From: CAVTZP01 sp963739245
Lineage (GTDB): Bacteria > Chloroflexota > Dehalococcoidia > Dehalococcoidales > BS750m-G39
Reading direction: 5' to 3'
Assembly (NCBI GenBank): GCA_963739245.1
Contig: CAVTZP010000004.1
Span: forward strand, 62,001-126,000
Length of the DNA stretch: 64,000 nucleotides
The notes below the pieces were generated by a model. It was not told the DNA's origin. It did no database searches and was given only the letters and a program-made list of their open reading frames with translations. The position numbers and the translations under genes are program-made. This document shows, in pieces, positions 24,128-32,980 of the stretch (the first letter of the stretch is position 1; every line of letters begins with the position of its first letter).

Positions 24128-25356
24128 TCCTTCCTACCTCTTTCTAGGCGTGGCTTCGCCTCTATGAGTATTCTCATAACCTCGTCGGCAGTTTTTGCCT
24201 CAAATTTTTGGCGCTTGACCTGGTCGGTCAGGATAAATTTTGGCGGCTTGCTTTTAATATCAAGCCTCCAGTTAAAATCAGCCTGTTTCTGAGCGCCAAG
24301 CTCCAGCTCAGCCGTATAGCCGGTTTCACGGAGGCGGCTGGCGGTGCTAAATCCATCTTTTACCGCTTCCGGCTCAGCCCGGATTAGAATTCTCTGCCCT
24401 GAGGGTTTCGGCGCGGGCTTTACCAGATTGAGCAGCTGGTCAAGGTAAAGGGCAAAGCCAGAGGCCGGGGTATTCTTGCCCCCCATCAGGGGGATAAGGG
24501 CGTCATATCTGCCCCCGCCGCCGAGCTTCTTCCCGTTCTGAAAAAGCTGGAAGATAATACCAGTATAGTATTCAAAGCCTCTTCCCGAGGCGATGTCAAT
24601 CTGGTAATCACAGCCGAGGGTCTCAAGAAGCCGGGCGATATTTATGAAGTCATCAATACCCTCCTTGAGCTCAGGCAGATTTTTTAGGAGCCCGGATGAG
24701 TTCCCCTTGAGGTTAAGCAGAGACAAAATCCTACCCAGTTCTGGCCTCTCCCGCTTTAGCTTAGCCAGCACCTCTACATCCCCGTCCAGAATTCGGTCAA
24801 ATATTTTGGCCTGCTCCTCGGGACTTAGCTCCAGCTTTGCCAGGAGTGCCCTGATTAAGCCGGCGTGGGAGAGTCTCAGCTCAATGTCGTTAATCTTTAG
24901 CCGTTTCAAAACCTCAAGCGCCAGCATTACCAGTTCCGCGTCAGCCAGAGGGGAGCTGACGCCGATAAGTTCCGCCCCAAGCTGCCATCTTTCTCTGGTC
25001 TGTTTTCCCGTCGCCTCGAAGATAAAGATGTTGGCAACATAAAAGAACCGAGCCAGGTCTTTCCCTTCCTTACTATCAATGTAAAGGCGGGCAACGGGGA
25101 TGGTGCCATCGGGTCTTAACACCACCCTTTCCCCGCTCCAGCCGTCCCAATCAAGGAAGGAATATACCTTGCTTAAACGGTCCGGGGTGAGGGTGCCGGT
25201 AGAAGTGAACAGGTGGAGATACTCAAGGGTTGGTGTCCTGACCTCCTCATACCCCCATTTGAGGCAGCAGTCTCTAAATGTGCCCTCAATGAGGCGGAAG
25301 GCAGCCATCTCCTCCGGGGACAGGTCTCTGGTTCCTTTACACCTTTGGATTTTCAT
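24124..25356 (-). CDS. hisZ: ATP phosphoribosyltransferase regulatory subunit (HisZ), HisS-like
   Basis: Histidyl-tRNA synthetase paralogue that activates short-form HisG. 410 aa. The class II synthetase-like core shows GTRDLSPEEMAAFRLIEGTF, the motif 2 region VVLRPDGTIPVARLY and GRGFEYYTGIIFQLFQ. Most HisZ proteins lack an anticodon-binding domain, but here residues about 325-410 (RILIRAEPEAVKDGFSTASR) resemble one, so a moonlighting or recently derived HisS is conceivable. Position at the head of the operon with hisG supports HisZ. Near-leaderless start behind its own promoter. Confidence 0.85.
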   Translation of the reverse strand: MKIQRCKGTRDLSPEEMAAFRLIEGTFRDCCLKWGYEEVRTPTLEYLHLFTSTGTLTPDRLSKVYSFLDWDGWSGERVVLRPDGTIPVARLYIDSKEGKDLARFFYVANIFIFEATGKQTRERWQLGAELIGVSSPLADAELVMLALEVLKRLKINDIELRLSHAGLIRALLAKLELSPEEQAKIFDRILDGDVEVLAKLKRERPELGRILSLLNLKGNSSGLLKNLPELKEGIDDFINIARLLETLGCDYQIDIASGRGFEYYTGIIFQLFQNGKKLGGGGRYDALIPLMGGKNTPASGFALYLDQLLNLVKPAPKPSGQRILIRAEPEAVKDGFSTASRLRETGYTAELELGAQKQADFNWRLDIKSKPPKFILTDQVKRQKFEAKTADEVMRILIEAKPRLERGRKE

Positions 25357-25372
25357 ATTAGTAAGTGGGTAA

Positions 25373-25401
25373 ATTCTACATCAATTTGCCTATCGGTTCA
25401 A
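25373..25401 (-). promoter_or_regulatory. Promoter of the hisZ operon
   Basis: Minus-strand TTGAAC, 17-base spacer, TAGAAT. The -10 ends 16 bases before the hisZ ATG, leaving a 5' UTR of about ten bases. I found no leader peptide or attenuator here, in contrast to hisC. Confidence 0.65.
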
Positions 25402-25422
25402 CTGTGGATTTTTATTAACTTT

Positions 25423-25624
25423 ATTAACCTCACCCCCTTTATCCCCCTCTCCTTTTAAAAGGAGAGGGGGAAGGAGAAGAAAGAGGGGCTGGCGCCCCTC
25501 TTAGACGCCCCAAAATAGGAGAGTAAAAGAGAGGCGAATACGGGGCCCCCGCAAAAACAAAGTTTTTGTGGGGTAAGAAGCCTCTCTTAATAAAATATTT
25601 CCCCCCTTCCCTTATTAAGAGGGA
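25423..25624. repeat. Interspersed palindromic repeat, copy C (composite, with nested hairpin)
   Basis: Upstream of hisZ. Module 1 (25428-25510) matches copy B; it includes CCCCCTCTCCTTTTAAAAGGAGAGGGGG and AGAGGGGCTGGCGCCCCTCT. Module 2 (25511-25624) matches copy A, but its hairpin GAGGCGAA/GAAGCCTC is split by about 40 bases that themselves fold (CCCGCAAAAAC-AAA-GTTTTTGTGGG). This looks like one palindromic element inserted into another. Non-coding. Confidence 0.75.
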
Positions 25625-25679
25625 AGTGCAGAAATTATGTAAACTCCCCGAATTGTGATTTCGCTTGATCTCATTTTAG
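25602..25679. repeat. Left imperfect inverted repeat of the accessory island
   Basis: About 78 bp matching, in inverted orientation, 40454-40531 at roughly 62 of 78 positions by hand alignment. The best blocks are CCCCCTTCCCTTA, AGGGAAGTGCAG, TTATGTAAACTC and GTGATTTC. Most differences are transitions. The outer part overlaps the end of repeat C. The two copies enclose all the accessory genes between them. Confidence 0.7.
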
Positions 25680-25885
25680 CATTTAAATTCGCAGTAAGAC
25701 ATCTTTAGCTTGTCTTGCACAAAACACCAAAACGATGAAGAATACCATATGGCTTATTGTTGTTAAGCACTCCACATCTATACTGCATTATGCATTGACT
25801 TAATCTTATTAGTAGTTCCATACTTATCGTGGTTTGGGTAAAGTTGTCTGGTGAACACACATAAAGCTGAGGAGGTTACTAGTCA

Positions 25886-26893
25886 ATGGAGAAATTGTTG
25901 TTCTGTCGTATAGGCTGGATGAACTACTATCAAGGAAATTTAGAGGAAGACCCAATCTCTGGAGGAGGCTCCTATGTAGATAGCTATGGATATGGACATG
26001 AGCTTTATAACTTCTTGCCCGACGAAGAAGGTAACCTTTATGGTTTTGTTGAGGTTGGTGGCGAAATGGCTATCTGGAGGTTAGGAGCTAAATTCGATGA
26101 GAGCAGCGTAACGGGAGTAAAAGTAATTTGGTGTGCTAGCTCTTCTTATAGCCTATACATCGTTGGCTGGTACAAAAACGCAACGGCGTTTCGGACCACT
26201 CAAGCTTGTCCAAGGCATCTAATGGGAAGGAGGCTTCTACCCAGATCAGACGATGCTTGGACATTTCGTTTCGTTGCAAAAGAGCAGGATGCTTTACTAC
26301 TACCGACAAATGAGAGAAACTTTGAGATTCCACGAGCGACGACAAGTTCTGGCGGGTTTGGACGCAGAAATATCTGGTATGCAGATAGTGATGAAAACGA
26401 GCCATTTCGCCAAGAAGTTCTCAGTTACGTCTCTTCTAAAGAAGCAGAGATATCTAAAGATAGGACGCATAAGAAGTTAGGTCGATATCACCCTGACATT
26501 GAAAAGCGGTATCGAATAGAGAAAACGGCGATGAAGGCTGTTGAAACATATTATCGAGACCGAGGTTGGGTTATCCAAGACGTTGCGGCTCTCAATAGAG
26601 GTTGGGATATCGAAGCTAAGAAGGATGACTCAATACTAAGAATTGAAGTGAAAGGATTATCTGGTGGGACTATAGTTACCGATATGACACCGAGGGAGTA
26701 TGAGCAGATGAAGCTATTTTCTTCAGACGGCTCATATCGTTTGTGCGTTTTGGTCAATGCCCTAGAGAGCAGATCATATCTCTATCACTTTACCTACAAT
26801 CTTGTTTCCAAAGAACTAATTGGTGAGAACCAGGAAATGCGATTGCAAATAGAAGAAAGGGTAGGTGCTAGAGTCAAAGAAGCTTCTTTCTAG
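25886..26893 (+). CDS. DUF3883 domain protein, putative restriction-associated nuclease
   Basis: 335 aa. The N-terminal half (FCRIGWMNYYQG, YGYGHELYNFLPDEEGNLYG) resembles small domains that accompany DUF3883 in defence loci. The C-terminal half, from AMKAVETYYRDRGWVIQDVA, has the nuclease-like core NRGWDIEAKKDD with LRIEVKGLSGG (D...E-x-K), a PD-(D/E)xK-type arrangement. ATG 25886 has GAGGAGG ten bases upstream. It is the first gene inside the island's left repeat, next to a convergent type III restriction pair. An accessory restriction factor is inferred, not shown. Confidence 0.7.
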   Translation: MEKLLFCRIGWMNYYQGNLEEDPISGGGSYVDSYGYGHELYNFLPDEEGNLYGFVEVGGEMAIWRLGAKFDESSVTGVKVIWCASSSYSLYIVGWYKNATAFRTTQACPRHLMGRRLLPRSDDAWTFRFVAKEQDALLLPTNERNFEIPRATTSSGGFGRRNIWYADSDENEPFRQEVLSYVSSKEAEISKDRTHKKLGRYHPDIEKRYRIEKTAMKAVETYYRDRGWVIQDVAALNRGWDIEAKKDDSILRIEVKGLSGGTIVTDMTPREYEQMKLFSSDGSYRLCVLVNALESRSYLYHFTYNLVSKELIGENQEMRLQIEERVGARVKEASF

Positions 26894-27023
26894 GCAATAC
26901 ACCACGTTTTGAATGAATGCCTACAATGCTTATCTTTTATGGCTAAGTCTATACATAATGGAATGTGTAACGTAGAACAAGGAAACCTACTAATTGCCGT
27001 CCGTAATCAAGTTGACTCAAGTT

Positions 27024-27140
27024 CTAGTATCGTATCATTTTTAACCTTAAATTATCTTGTATATTTGCCCAGTATTGGTTAATCCTGTTTCTCCATTCGT
27101 CTTCGTAGATAACTTGGAACTCAATCTTCTTAAACTCCAC
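27024..27140 (-). CDS. Possible 38-aa ORF after res
   Basis: GTG-started frame overlapping the last 11 bases of the res gene: VEFKKIEFQVIYEDEWRNR then a helical tail ending KMIRY. Composition is protein-like and not low-complexity. It could be a real small gene, or the original C-terminus of Res detached by a frameshift. No homology recognised. Confidence 0.25.
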   Translation of the reverse strand: MEFKKIEFQVIYEDEWRNRINQYWANIQDNLRLKMIRY

Positions 27141-29640
27141 CAAACTGCTCCTCCAACTTTGCCTCAAGTTCTGACTTAAAATCCTTGTACGTCTTCTCCC
27201 GCAAGGCTTTGAAGAACAAATCATAACTCTCTGGGGAAAGGAACTTGAAATAATATCTCTGCTCTTTCTGTAGCTCGTTGACCCTAGCAAAATGTTCTTT
27301 TGAATACCGGAGCTTAGCCTTATTTTCATCGGAGACATCGTTGTCCATCTTGATTTCCACCACAATAATATCGTTGACCACCTTGATAAAGAAATCAGGA
27401 TTAAAACTCCCCTGCTTAGGATGTTCTCCCTTTCGCCATGAGTATTCAATGCTATAGAACCCCATATCAAGGGACTTGATCCAGGCATCTATCGCCTGGG
27501 CCGTCTGCTCAGCAGTCAACCCCCGGATAAACCTGCGTTCGGGTCCATAGGAAGCCAGGGCCACATTAAGGGGGGTCTTGAAGTTGTATTTATTCTCCAC
27601 CTTTATCATGGCTGATCTCGGAAGGCTCTCATCCTCCCCAAGCTCCTTCAGCAACTTCCTATCCACCGCCTCCCCCAGGCTCATGGAATAATCGTCCCAA
27701 AATACGGTGCTATCACGTCGTAGCGATCCTACACCGGCACTGTTTTTATTCATCTTTCGGGTGCTGATTTTGTAGGGTTCTTTTGATTTCAGCACAATTC
27801 GTGGAAATGTACTGCTTTTCCTTTTTATAACGCCAAAAGCCTGTATTGTTTTCTGGCGATTTTCCTCGCCAACCATGCCTGTTTTATCGTTCACTTGTTG
27901 CAGAGATTGTCGGATAATGTTAGCAATCTTTTCTTTGGGCCATTCTCCGCTATAGTCGGTCCCTGCCTCTTGGTCAAAAATACGAAGGCGATTGGACACA
28001 TCATGTGCCATCTCAGCGACAGAATACATCTTGAACTCAATCAGCGTTTTCTTTACATCCTGCTCGCCGGAGACTGCCTTGACGTAGGTAGTGCTCTTTT
28101 CTACATCCTCCTCCTGGCTGGAATAAGTAATATACCCCTTCTTAAGTAATTCAAATTCGTCCTCTTTCAGATATTCCTTAGTCTCTTCTATTAGCTTCTC
28201 ATAATCAATTTGATATAGGTCAAAGTTGTAGTCCTCTTTCTTCTCCACCGGATAGGAATGGATGCGCTTCTCAATCTCCAAAACTTCATCTACCAGGTGT
28301 TTGATGCTCCCTGACCACTTATCGTGATTGAAAACAGTTACAACGGGCTGATTGCCTCTGTAGACCTCAGGTATTCTCAAGCCCCTTCCCAGTACCTGGG
28401 CAATCAGAAGTTTTGAATTAAACGCTCGCTCCTCATGCGGGACGATCTGAAAGACGTTTTTGACATCCCAGCCTTCGGAGAGCATGCTAACAGAGGTAAT
28501 CCACTCAATGGGGTTGTCCTTGTCATCCACCCTTCGCAAGATCGGGATATTACTCTTATGCTCGTTGGCAGAGGTAACGATTAAAACCTTCTCTGCCGCT
28601 TTCTCTTTACTGATCCTTTCTTTGGTGGCAAGGAAGGTAACCAGTTTATCGGTGAGACGCTTGCAGGCGGCGATGTTTTTGGTAACCAGGATGGTAATGG
28701 GTTTAACCTTACGGTATTTGACTGTCTTGTTCTCAATATGATTGTCGTAAATCTTTTGAAACTTCTCGTCCTCACTCCCTGAGGAGTCCTCCGCTACATA
28801 GCGGATGGATTTGACAAACTTATCATCAATGGAATCCCTCAAGGGAAAGCGATGAATGACATCAGTGAAATAGTCATCTTTTATATAGCAAGTGCCTGAA
28901 ACATTCACGATAAATTTGAATCCGTATTTGGGATCAAGTAAAAATTCCTTCCATTTTTTGAGTGCCGTATCGGAGGGATTCATCAAGTGATGTGCCTCAT
29001 CATTCAAAACCAGCGTCCGCTCGCCTTTCCCGACAAGACTGTCCTCAATGGCGGATTTGGTATTGATATAGGTGGCGTGGATGTTCTCGATGCAGATGTC
29101 CCCCTTCTGGATGGTGTTGGAGGCGTTGATAATACGTGGGTTGGCAATCTTGGAATCGGCAGGCAGAAGGTCCTTGAGGGTTCTATCGGCGGAGAGGCTC
29201 CGAAACTTCTCCGTCAGCCCTGCCTCAATGGTGTTAGAAGGACACAGGACCAACACCTGATCCACGGCGCCATCGGCCAGCATAATGCGGGCAATGCCAT
29301 ACATCACATAACTTTTGCCGGTAGCCGTTGCATGATCCAGGGAGCAGGAGAGTTTATCCGGCAGTTGCAGATGGCTGAGAAAATCCTCAAAAGATAAATA
29401 CTTCTCCTGAAGCTTGGGGTTGTTGTAATAGTCTTTCTCCGCCAGTTCTTTGAGGCTTTTGTATTCTCCGCCCAAAAAGTAGCGCATCGCCTCACGGATT
29501 GCCTCTTTCTGATACTCCCTGTCCCCGCAGAGGGCGTCCAAGAAAGCCTCGTATTTATTCGGATCAAACCTCTTAGGGTCGTAGTTGGGAGAGACCTTGA
29601 GGACTAAATCCTTATTTTGAAAGGTCTGCCGCTCAAGCAT
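27130..29640 (-). CDS. res: Type III restriction enzyme, Res subunit
   Basis: Superfamily 2 translocase and endonuclease of a type III restriction system. 836 aa. Helicase motif I is DHATATGKSYVMYGIA, lacking the usual GxGKT spacing but keeping GKS. Motif II is LVLNDEAHHLM, and motif VI is AQVLGRGLRIPE. The C-terminal nuclease domain has GSFNPDFFIKV followed by IIVVEIKMDNDV, a PD...ExK site. It lies two bases after mod, on the same strand, so the enzyme subunits are co-translated. Recognition sequence cannot be predicted. Confidence 0.93.
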   Translation of the reverse strand: MLERQTFQNKDLVLKVSPNYDPKRFDPNKYEAFLDALCGDREYQKEAIREAMRYFLGGEYKSLKELAEKDYYNNPKLQEKYLSFEDFLSHLQLPDKLSCSLDHATATGKSYVMYGIARIMLADGAVDQVLVLCPSNTIEAGLTEKFRSLSADRTLKDLLPADSKIANPRIINASNTIQKGDICIENIHATYINTKSAIEDSLVGKGERTLVLNDEAHHLMNPSDTALKKWKEFLLDPKYGFKFIVNVSGTCYIKDDYFTDVIHRFPLRDSIDDKFVKSIRYVAEDSSGSEDEKFQKIYDNHIENKTVKYRKVKPITILVTKNIAACKRLTDKLVTFLATKERISKEKAAEKVLIVTSANEHKSNIPILRRVDDKDNPIEWITSVSMLSEGWDVKNVFQIVPHEERAFNSKLLIAQVLGRGLRIPEVYRGNQPVVTVFNHDKWSGSIKHLVDEVLEIEKRIHSYPVEKKEDYNFDLYQIDYEKLIEETKEYLKEDEFELLKKGYITYSSQEEDVEKSTTYVKAVSGEQDVKKTLIEFKMYSVAEMAHDVSNRLRIFDQEAGTDYSGEWPKEKIANIIRQSLQQVNDKTGMVGEENRQKTIQAFGVIKRKSSTFPRIVLKSKEPYKISTRKMNKNSAGVGSLRRDSTVFWDDYSMSLGEAVDRKLLKELGEDESLPRSAMIKVENKYNFKTPLNVALASYGPERRFIRGLTAEQTAQAIDAWIKSLDMGFYSIEYSWRKGEHPKQGSFNPDFFIKVVNDIIVVEIKMDNDVSDENKAKLRYSKEHFARVNELQKEQRYYFKFLSPESYDLFFKALREKTYKDFKSELEAKLEEQFGGV

Positions 29641-29642
29641 GG

Positions 29643-31856
29643 CTACTTCTTCCTCTTACCGTTAAAGTCGGACAGTGTCTTTATCTCCCGCTTTTCATTG
29701 CCGAAAATATCAATGTAGATGACCATGATTTGCTTCTTGACTTTATCCTCGGCAAAACGCACCTCGTAGTCGTTCTTCTTTAAGTCCTCAGCGTAGAAGA
29801 CCTCGTCTAGGTCAAAGACTTCTCCATCAAAGTCGTAGTCCAGCATGACCATGGAAAGGGTTTCAAGGTTGGCAAACTCAACAGGCTTGCGGGAAATGAC
29901 CTTGCTCTCAAACTTCTCAATCTTGATAGCACATTCTTTTGTTCCTTTTCCTATCTCCAGTTGGCCTTTTTTGTTTTGAATAAAGTATTTGCACTCCACC
30001 GCCGGCACCTGAATAAAATCAAAGCCTACGGCATTCACCGTGTCGTTAACATCCATTTCGCTGACAGGCTGTTTGATTTTGGTAAATCCCCTATTGTGGA
30101 TTTCTTCAATGATGGAAAAAGGGATGCGGAGGACAAAGTATTTCGTCTTACCCTTCTCGACATAGTCTTCAAGAAACATCACCGAGGCGGCAGGGGCAAT
30201 GATAAAGAAGCGCCTCCCGATCTTATTTCCCAGATATTTATGGAGGTCATCAATAAAGCCCCGGTCCATTACGGCGTCTTTGTGTTCCTGGTAATTGAAG
30301 ACCATTACACTATCCACCCCTAGGTAGCCGTCAAGTTCAATTTTGGAAATCTCGTGCCTCTCATCCCGGCACTGAAAGAGCGTAAGAGCAAAGCCACGAT
30401 ACTGCTCCCAAGGGAGTTCTTTGATCATCTTATAGTCATAGAGACCGGCATTGTAGAGGGTGAAAGGCTTGCACTGCTTACCGTATTTCTTCTTGGGGTT
30501 CACCAGGTCTTTGCTCTCGGCGACGTTTAAGAGCCGCTTCTGCATGGTGTAGACGGCAAGCTTCCCGCAGTCCACACCGATCCATCGCCTGTTTAATTTT
30601 TCTGCGATGGCAAGAGTGGTGCCTGAGCCGGCAAAGCAGTCTAGGACCAAGTCTCCATCTTTCGAGCCGCATGCAACGACCCGATCCAACAGAATTTCGG
30701 AGTTTTCTGTTGGGTAGCCAGTTGTATCCGTATATGAGGGAATATCGAGCCAATTGGTATTGAGAGTAGCGTCTTCAGACCCGAGATAATCTACATTGAA
30801 GTCTTGCTTGCCACAGCTGGGGCATTTCTGAATTTGAGTAGCTACATAGTAATCCGTTTCAGCCGTAATGTCATAGAACTTGAATTTCTCCCCTGGCTTC
30901 TTTAAGTTGCGTACAAAAGCCTCTTCCGTTTCGCCATAGTAGATCCGGGCGCCACAATGCTTACAGCGTAGGCGGATGTAGTTTTCTTTTACCAGTTTGT
31001 CAACCTTTTCTTGGACAAGTGAGAAATGTTGATCGGACGGAGGTGTAATCGTGAACCCGAAAAAAGTCCTCTCACGAGGAAACCGCTCTTCAGCCATAAG
31101 AAAGGAGGTCCATTTAATATCTGTAAGAGAACGTTTTGTTTGGATTTTTCTCAACTCATAGTCTGACGATTTTGAGTAAATGAAGATTGATTCATTAGCG
31201 ACCTCGAACTTATTCGTTGAACCAGCTGACTCCCGCTTTCGATTGATAGTGATTTCGTTAATGAAGTTTCGCTCGAATACCTCATCAAGCACAATCTTTA
31301 TGTAGTGTCCCCAATTGTAGGCTTGGCGCATAAAGATCATGCCATCGTCACTCATCAAATCGTGAATAAAAATTAGCCTGCGCCGTACAAACTCAATGAA
31401 TTCGGCACCTTTAACTCGTGCACTATAGCCGGGCTGACCCCGATTGCCTTCGTACTCTTTACCAGTCCCGAACGGCGGATCAATATAGACCAGCCTCACC
31501 CCTGGCGTTCCATCAGCGTTCTTCAATTTACCTTCCTGCTTCATCTGCAAGAGGGTTTTTAACACCTGAAGGTTATCGCCGAAGATGAGCATGTTCGTCC
31601 AGCCGTTGCCGCTCTCGCCATTTCGGAAGGTCTTAACCCTCTGCAATGGCACGGCCATGGTGTCGGCCAGAATGTCCTCCTCTCGCTCCTTGTCGGCGTA
31701 GATGAGTTCGTATTCCTTCTTGCTATCAAAGATGAGAGACCGTTTGAGCTGTTCAAGTTGCTGGATAAGGTCTTCTTTGTAGTTATCCTGGAGAGATTTT
31801 CCTTCTTTGAGGAAACTGATAATTTTCTCAATTTCAGATTCAGGCAGCCTAGGCAT
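29643..31856 (-). CDS. mod: Type III DNA methyltransferase, Mod subunit
   Basis: Adenine-N6 methyltransferase and specificity subunit. 737 aa. Motif order is beta class: IV is YIDPPFGTGKEY near residue 125, and I is LVLDCFAGSGTTLAIAEKLN near residue 400. The target-recognition region between them carries two Cys pairs (RCKHCGARIYYG and KCPSCGKQDF) that probably form a zinc ribbon. The C-terminal 300 residues contain the YLGVDSVMVFNYQEH type of domain seen in this Mod family. ATG 31856 heads the mod-res operon. Confidence 0.94.
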   Translation of the reverse strand: MPRLPESEIEKIISFLKEGKSLQDNYKEDLIQQLEQLKRSLIFDSKKEYELIYADKEREEDILADTMAVPLQRVKTFRNGESGNGWTNMLIFGDNLQVLKTLLQMKQEGKLKNADGTPGVRLVYIDPPFGTGKEYEGNRGQPGYSARVKGAEFIEFVRRRLIFIHDLMSDDGMIFMRQAYNWGHYIKIVLDEVFERNFINEITINRKRESAGSTNKFEVANESIFIYSKSSDYELRKIQTKRSLTDIKWTSFLMAEERFPRERTFFGFTITPPSDQHFSLVQEKVDKLVKENYIRLRCKHCGARIYYGETEEAFVRNLKKPGEKFKFYDITAETDYYVATQIQKCPSCGKQDFNVDYLGSEDATLNTNWLDIPSYTDTTGYPTENSEILLDRVVACGSKDGDLVLDCFAGSGTTLAIAEKLNRRWIGVDCGKLAVYTMQKRLLNVAESKDLVNPKKKYGKQCKPFTLYNAGLYDYKMIKELPWEQYRGFALTLFQCRDERHEISKIELDGYLGVDSVMVFNYQEHKDAVMDRGFIDDLHKYLGNKIGRRFFIIAPAASVMFLEDYVEKGKTKYFVLRIPFSIIEEIHNRGFTKIKQPVSEMDVNDTVNAVGFDFIQVPAVECKYFIQNKKGQLEIGKGTKECAIKIEKFESKVISRKPVEFANLETLSMVMLDYDFDGEVFDLDEVFYAEDLKKNDYEVRFAEDKVKKQIMVIYIDIFGNEKREIKTLSDFNGKRKK

Positions 31857-32252
31857 AATTTAATTACCACCCTTCCCTATCCACTTCAGTGTTGGCATTT
31901 GGCCTTGTTTCCCTTAATCCATCTTCATAATCAATTATAGCACCTGCTTGGACGAGTGTCAGCAATAGCCTGTTGCGAAATGCTCCTAACAAGTGTTAAT
32001 ATGGTGCTTAAAGATGAAGTTTATAGGGACTACATGAACATCTATTAAAAAATTTAGTGAATTAGGTGATTCATGTATCAAGGCTTTTGCAAAAGATCTA
32101 TCCTTACTATTGAGCGTGCTTGCGGCTTTACTAAATCTGACCATGATGCCTTATCGTGTTTATCTAGCTCGCTGGAACTTGCTCAAATTACCATAGGTTT
32201 GCCAAGTATATAAATCCATAGAATATTTGCAGAATAACAGTAGGGGATAGCA
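31857..32252. other. Intergenic region, no gene found
   Basis: 396 bases between the divergent mod and Panacea genes. AT-rich, with no convincing ORF, tRNA or repeat. Near its right end TTGCCA, 17 bases and AATATT could be a weak plus-strand promoter for the Panacea gene. Nothing else that I can support. Confidence 0.5.
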
Positions 32253-32972
32253 TTGCCGAATACGAGAGATATACGTAGCCTAGTAACTTACGTAATCGCA
32301 AAATTAGACGATATGGAAGCTGGCTTCGGAAAGACCAAGCTGGTTAAATTATTGTATCTAATAGATGTTGCATTCTATAGGGTATGTTCCAGAAAACTAA
32401 CCGGATTTGATTGGATTTTCTACCATTATGGTCCCTATGCATTAGTTGTTGATGATGTGTTGCAACAATTAGATATAGATATTCCACAAGAGGATGTGAT
32501 AACCACTACTGGCCATAAAGCAAAAATTTTTAGAGTACCAAAACATTTAGATACCGATTTTGAAGAGAAGGCCTCTAGCTTAGAAAAGTTAGTTGTGGAC
32601 CAGGTACTTAGAGAATGGGGGCTGGAGGAATTAAACCCATTATTAAGTTATGTCTACTTTCATACGGAACCGATGAAAGGTGCACAGCGGGGTGAAACAC
32701 TTGATTTCTCGAAAATAGCATGCCTATTGGCTAGCACTGAAGTGATGAACATACCATCGGTCCGCCATAAGGAATTATACGACAATTTCTTGAAAATTAA
32801 AGAGCAGCACATATCCCGCAATTATGGCTCTCTTAATCCTAAGCCTCGTATTGATAGTGTCTTTGTAAACAGCCTAGCAAGTTTGGACTATGAAGAACAT
32901 TTTATTGCTCCAAAAGGTGAAGTGGGAATCCCAGAAGATTCAAAAGGACGGTTTCGAGAGCAAGCCGAATAA
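32253..32972 (+). CDS. Panacea (SocA/DUF4065)-domain antitoxin
   Basis: 239 aa. The N-terminal Panacea fold is clear in KTKLVKLLYLIDVAFYRV followed by LTGFDWIFYHYGPYALVVDD. Panacea domains are promiscuous antitoxins that neutralise many unrelated toxins by direct contact. The C-terminal 80 residues are more variable and may give toxin specificity. The start is TTG at 32253 with GGGGA nearby. The next gene begins eight bases after the stop, forming a two-gene operon typical of toxin-antitoxin pairs. Confidence 0.82.
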   Translation: MPNTRDIRSLVTYVIAKLDDMEAGFGKTKLVKLLYLIDVAFYRVCSRKLTGFDWIFYHYGPYALVVDDVLQQLDIDIPQEDVITTTGHKAKIFRVPKHLDTDFEEKASSLEKLVVDQVLREWGLEELNPLLSYVYFHTEPMKGAQRGETLDFSKIACLLASTEVMNIPSVRHKELYDNFLKIKEQHISRNYGSLNPKPRIDSVFVNSLASLDYEEHFIAPKGEVGIPEDSKGRFREQAE

Positions 32973-32980
32973 GATTCAAA

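Noticed and set aside
24124..25356. Histidyl-tRNA synthetase (hisS) call
   Set aside because: The core motifs and operon with a short-form HisG fit HisZ better; noted as an alternative because of the extra C-terminal domain.
25357..25480. His-rich attenuator upstream of hisZ
   Set aside because: The UTR is about ten bases; no leader ORF with His codons and no terminator before the gene.
27024..27488. 154-codon minus-strand ORF overlapping the res 3' end
   Set aside because: Most of it is in the wrong frame of the conserved nuclease domain; only its last 38 codons lie outside res and are listed separately.
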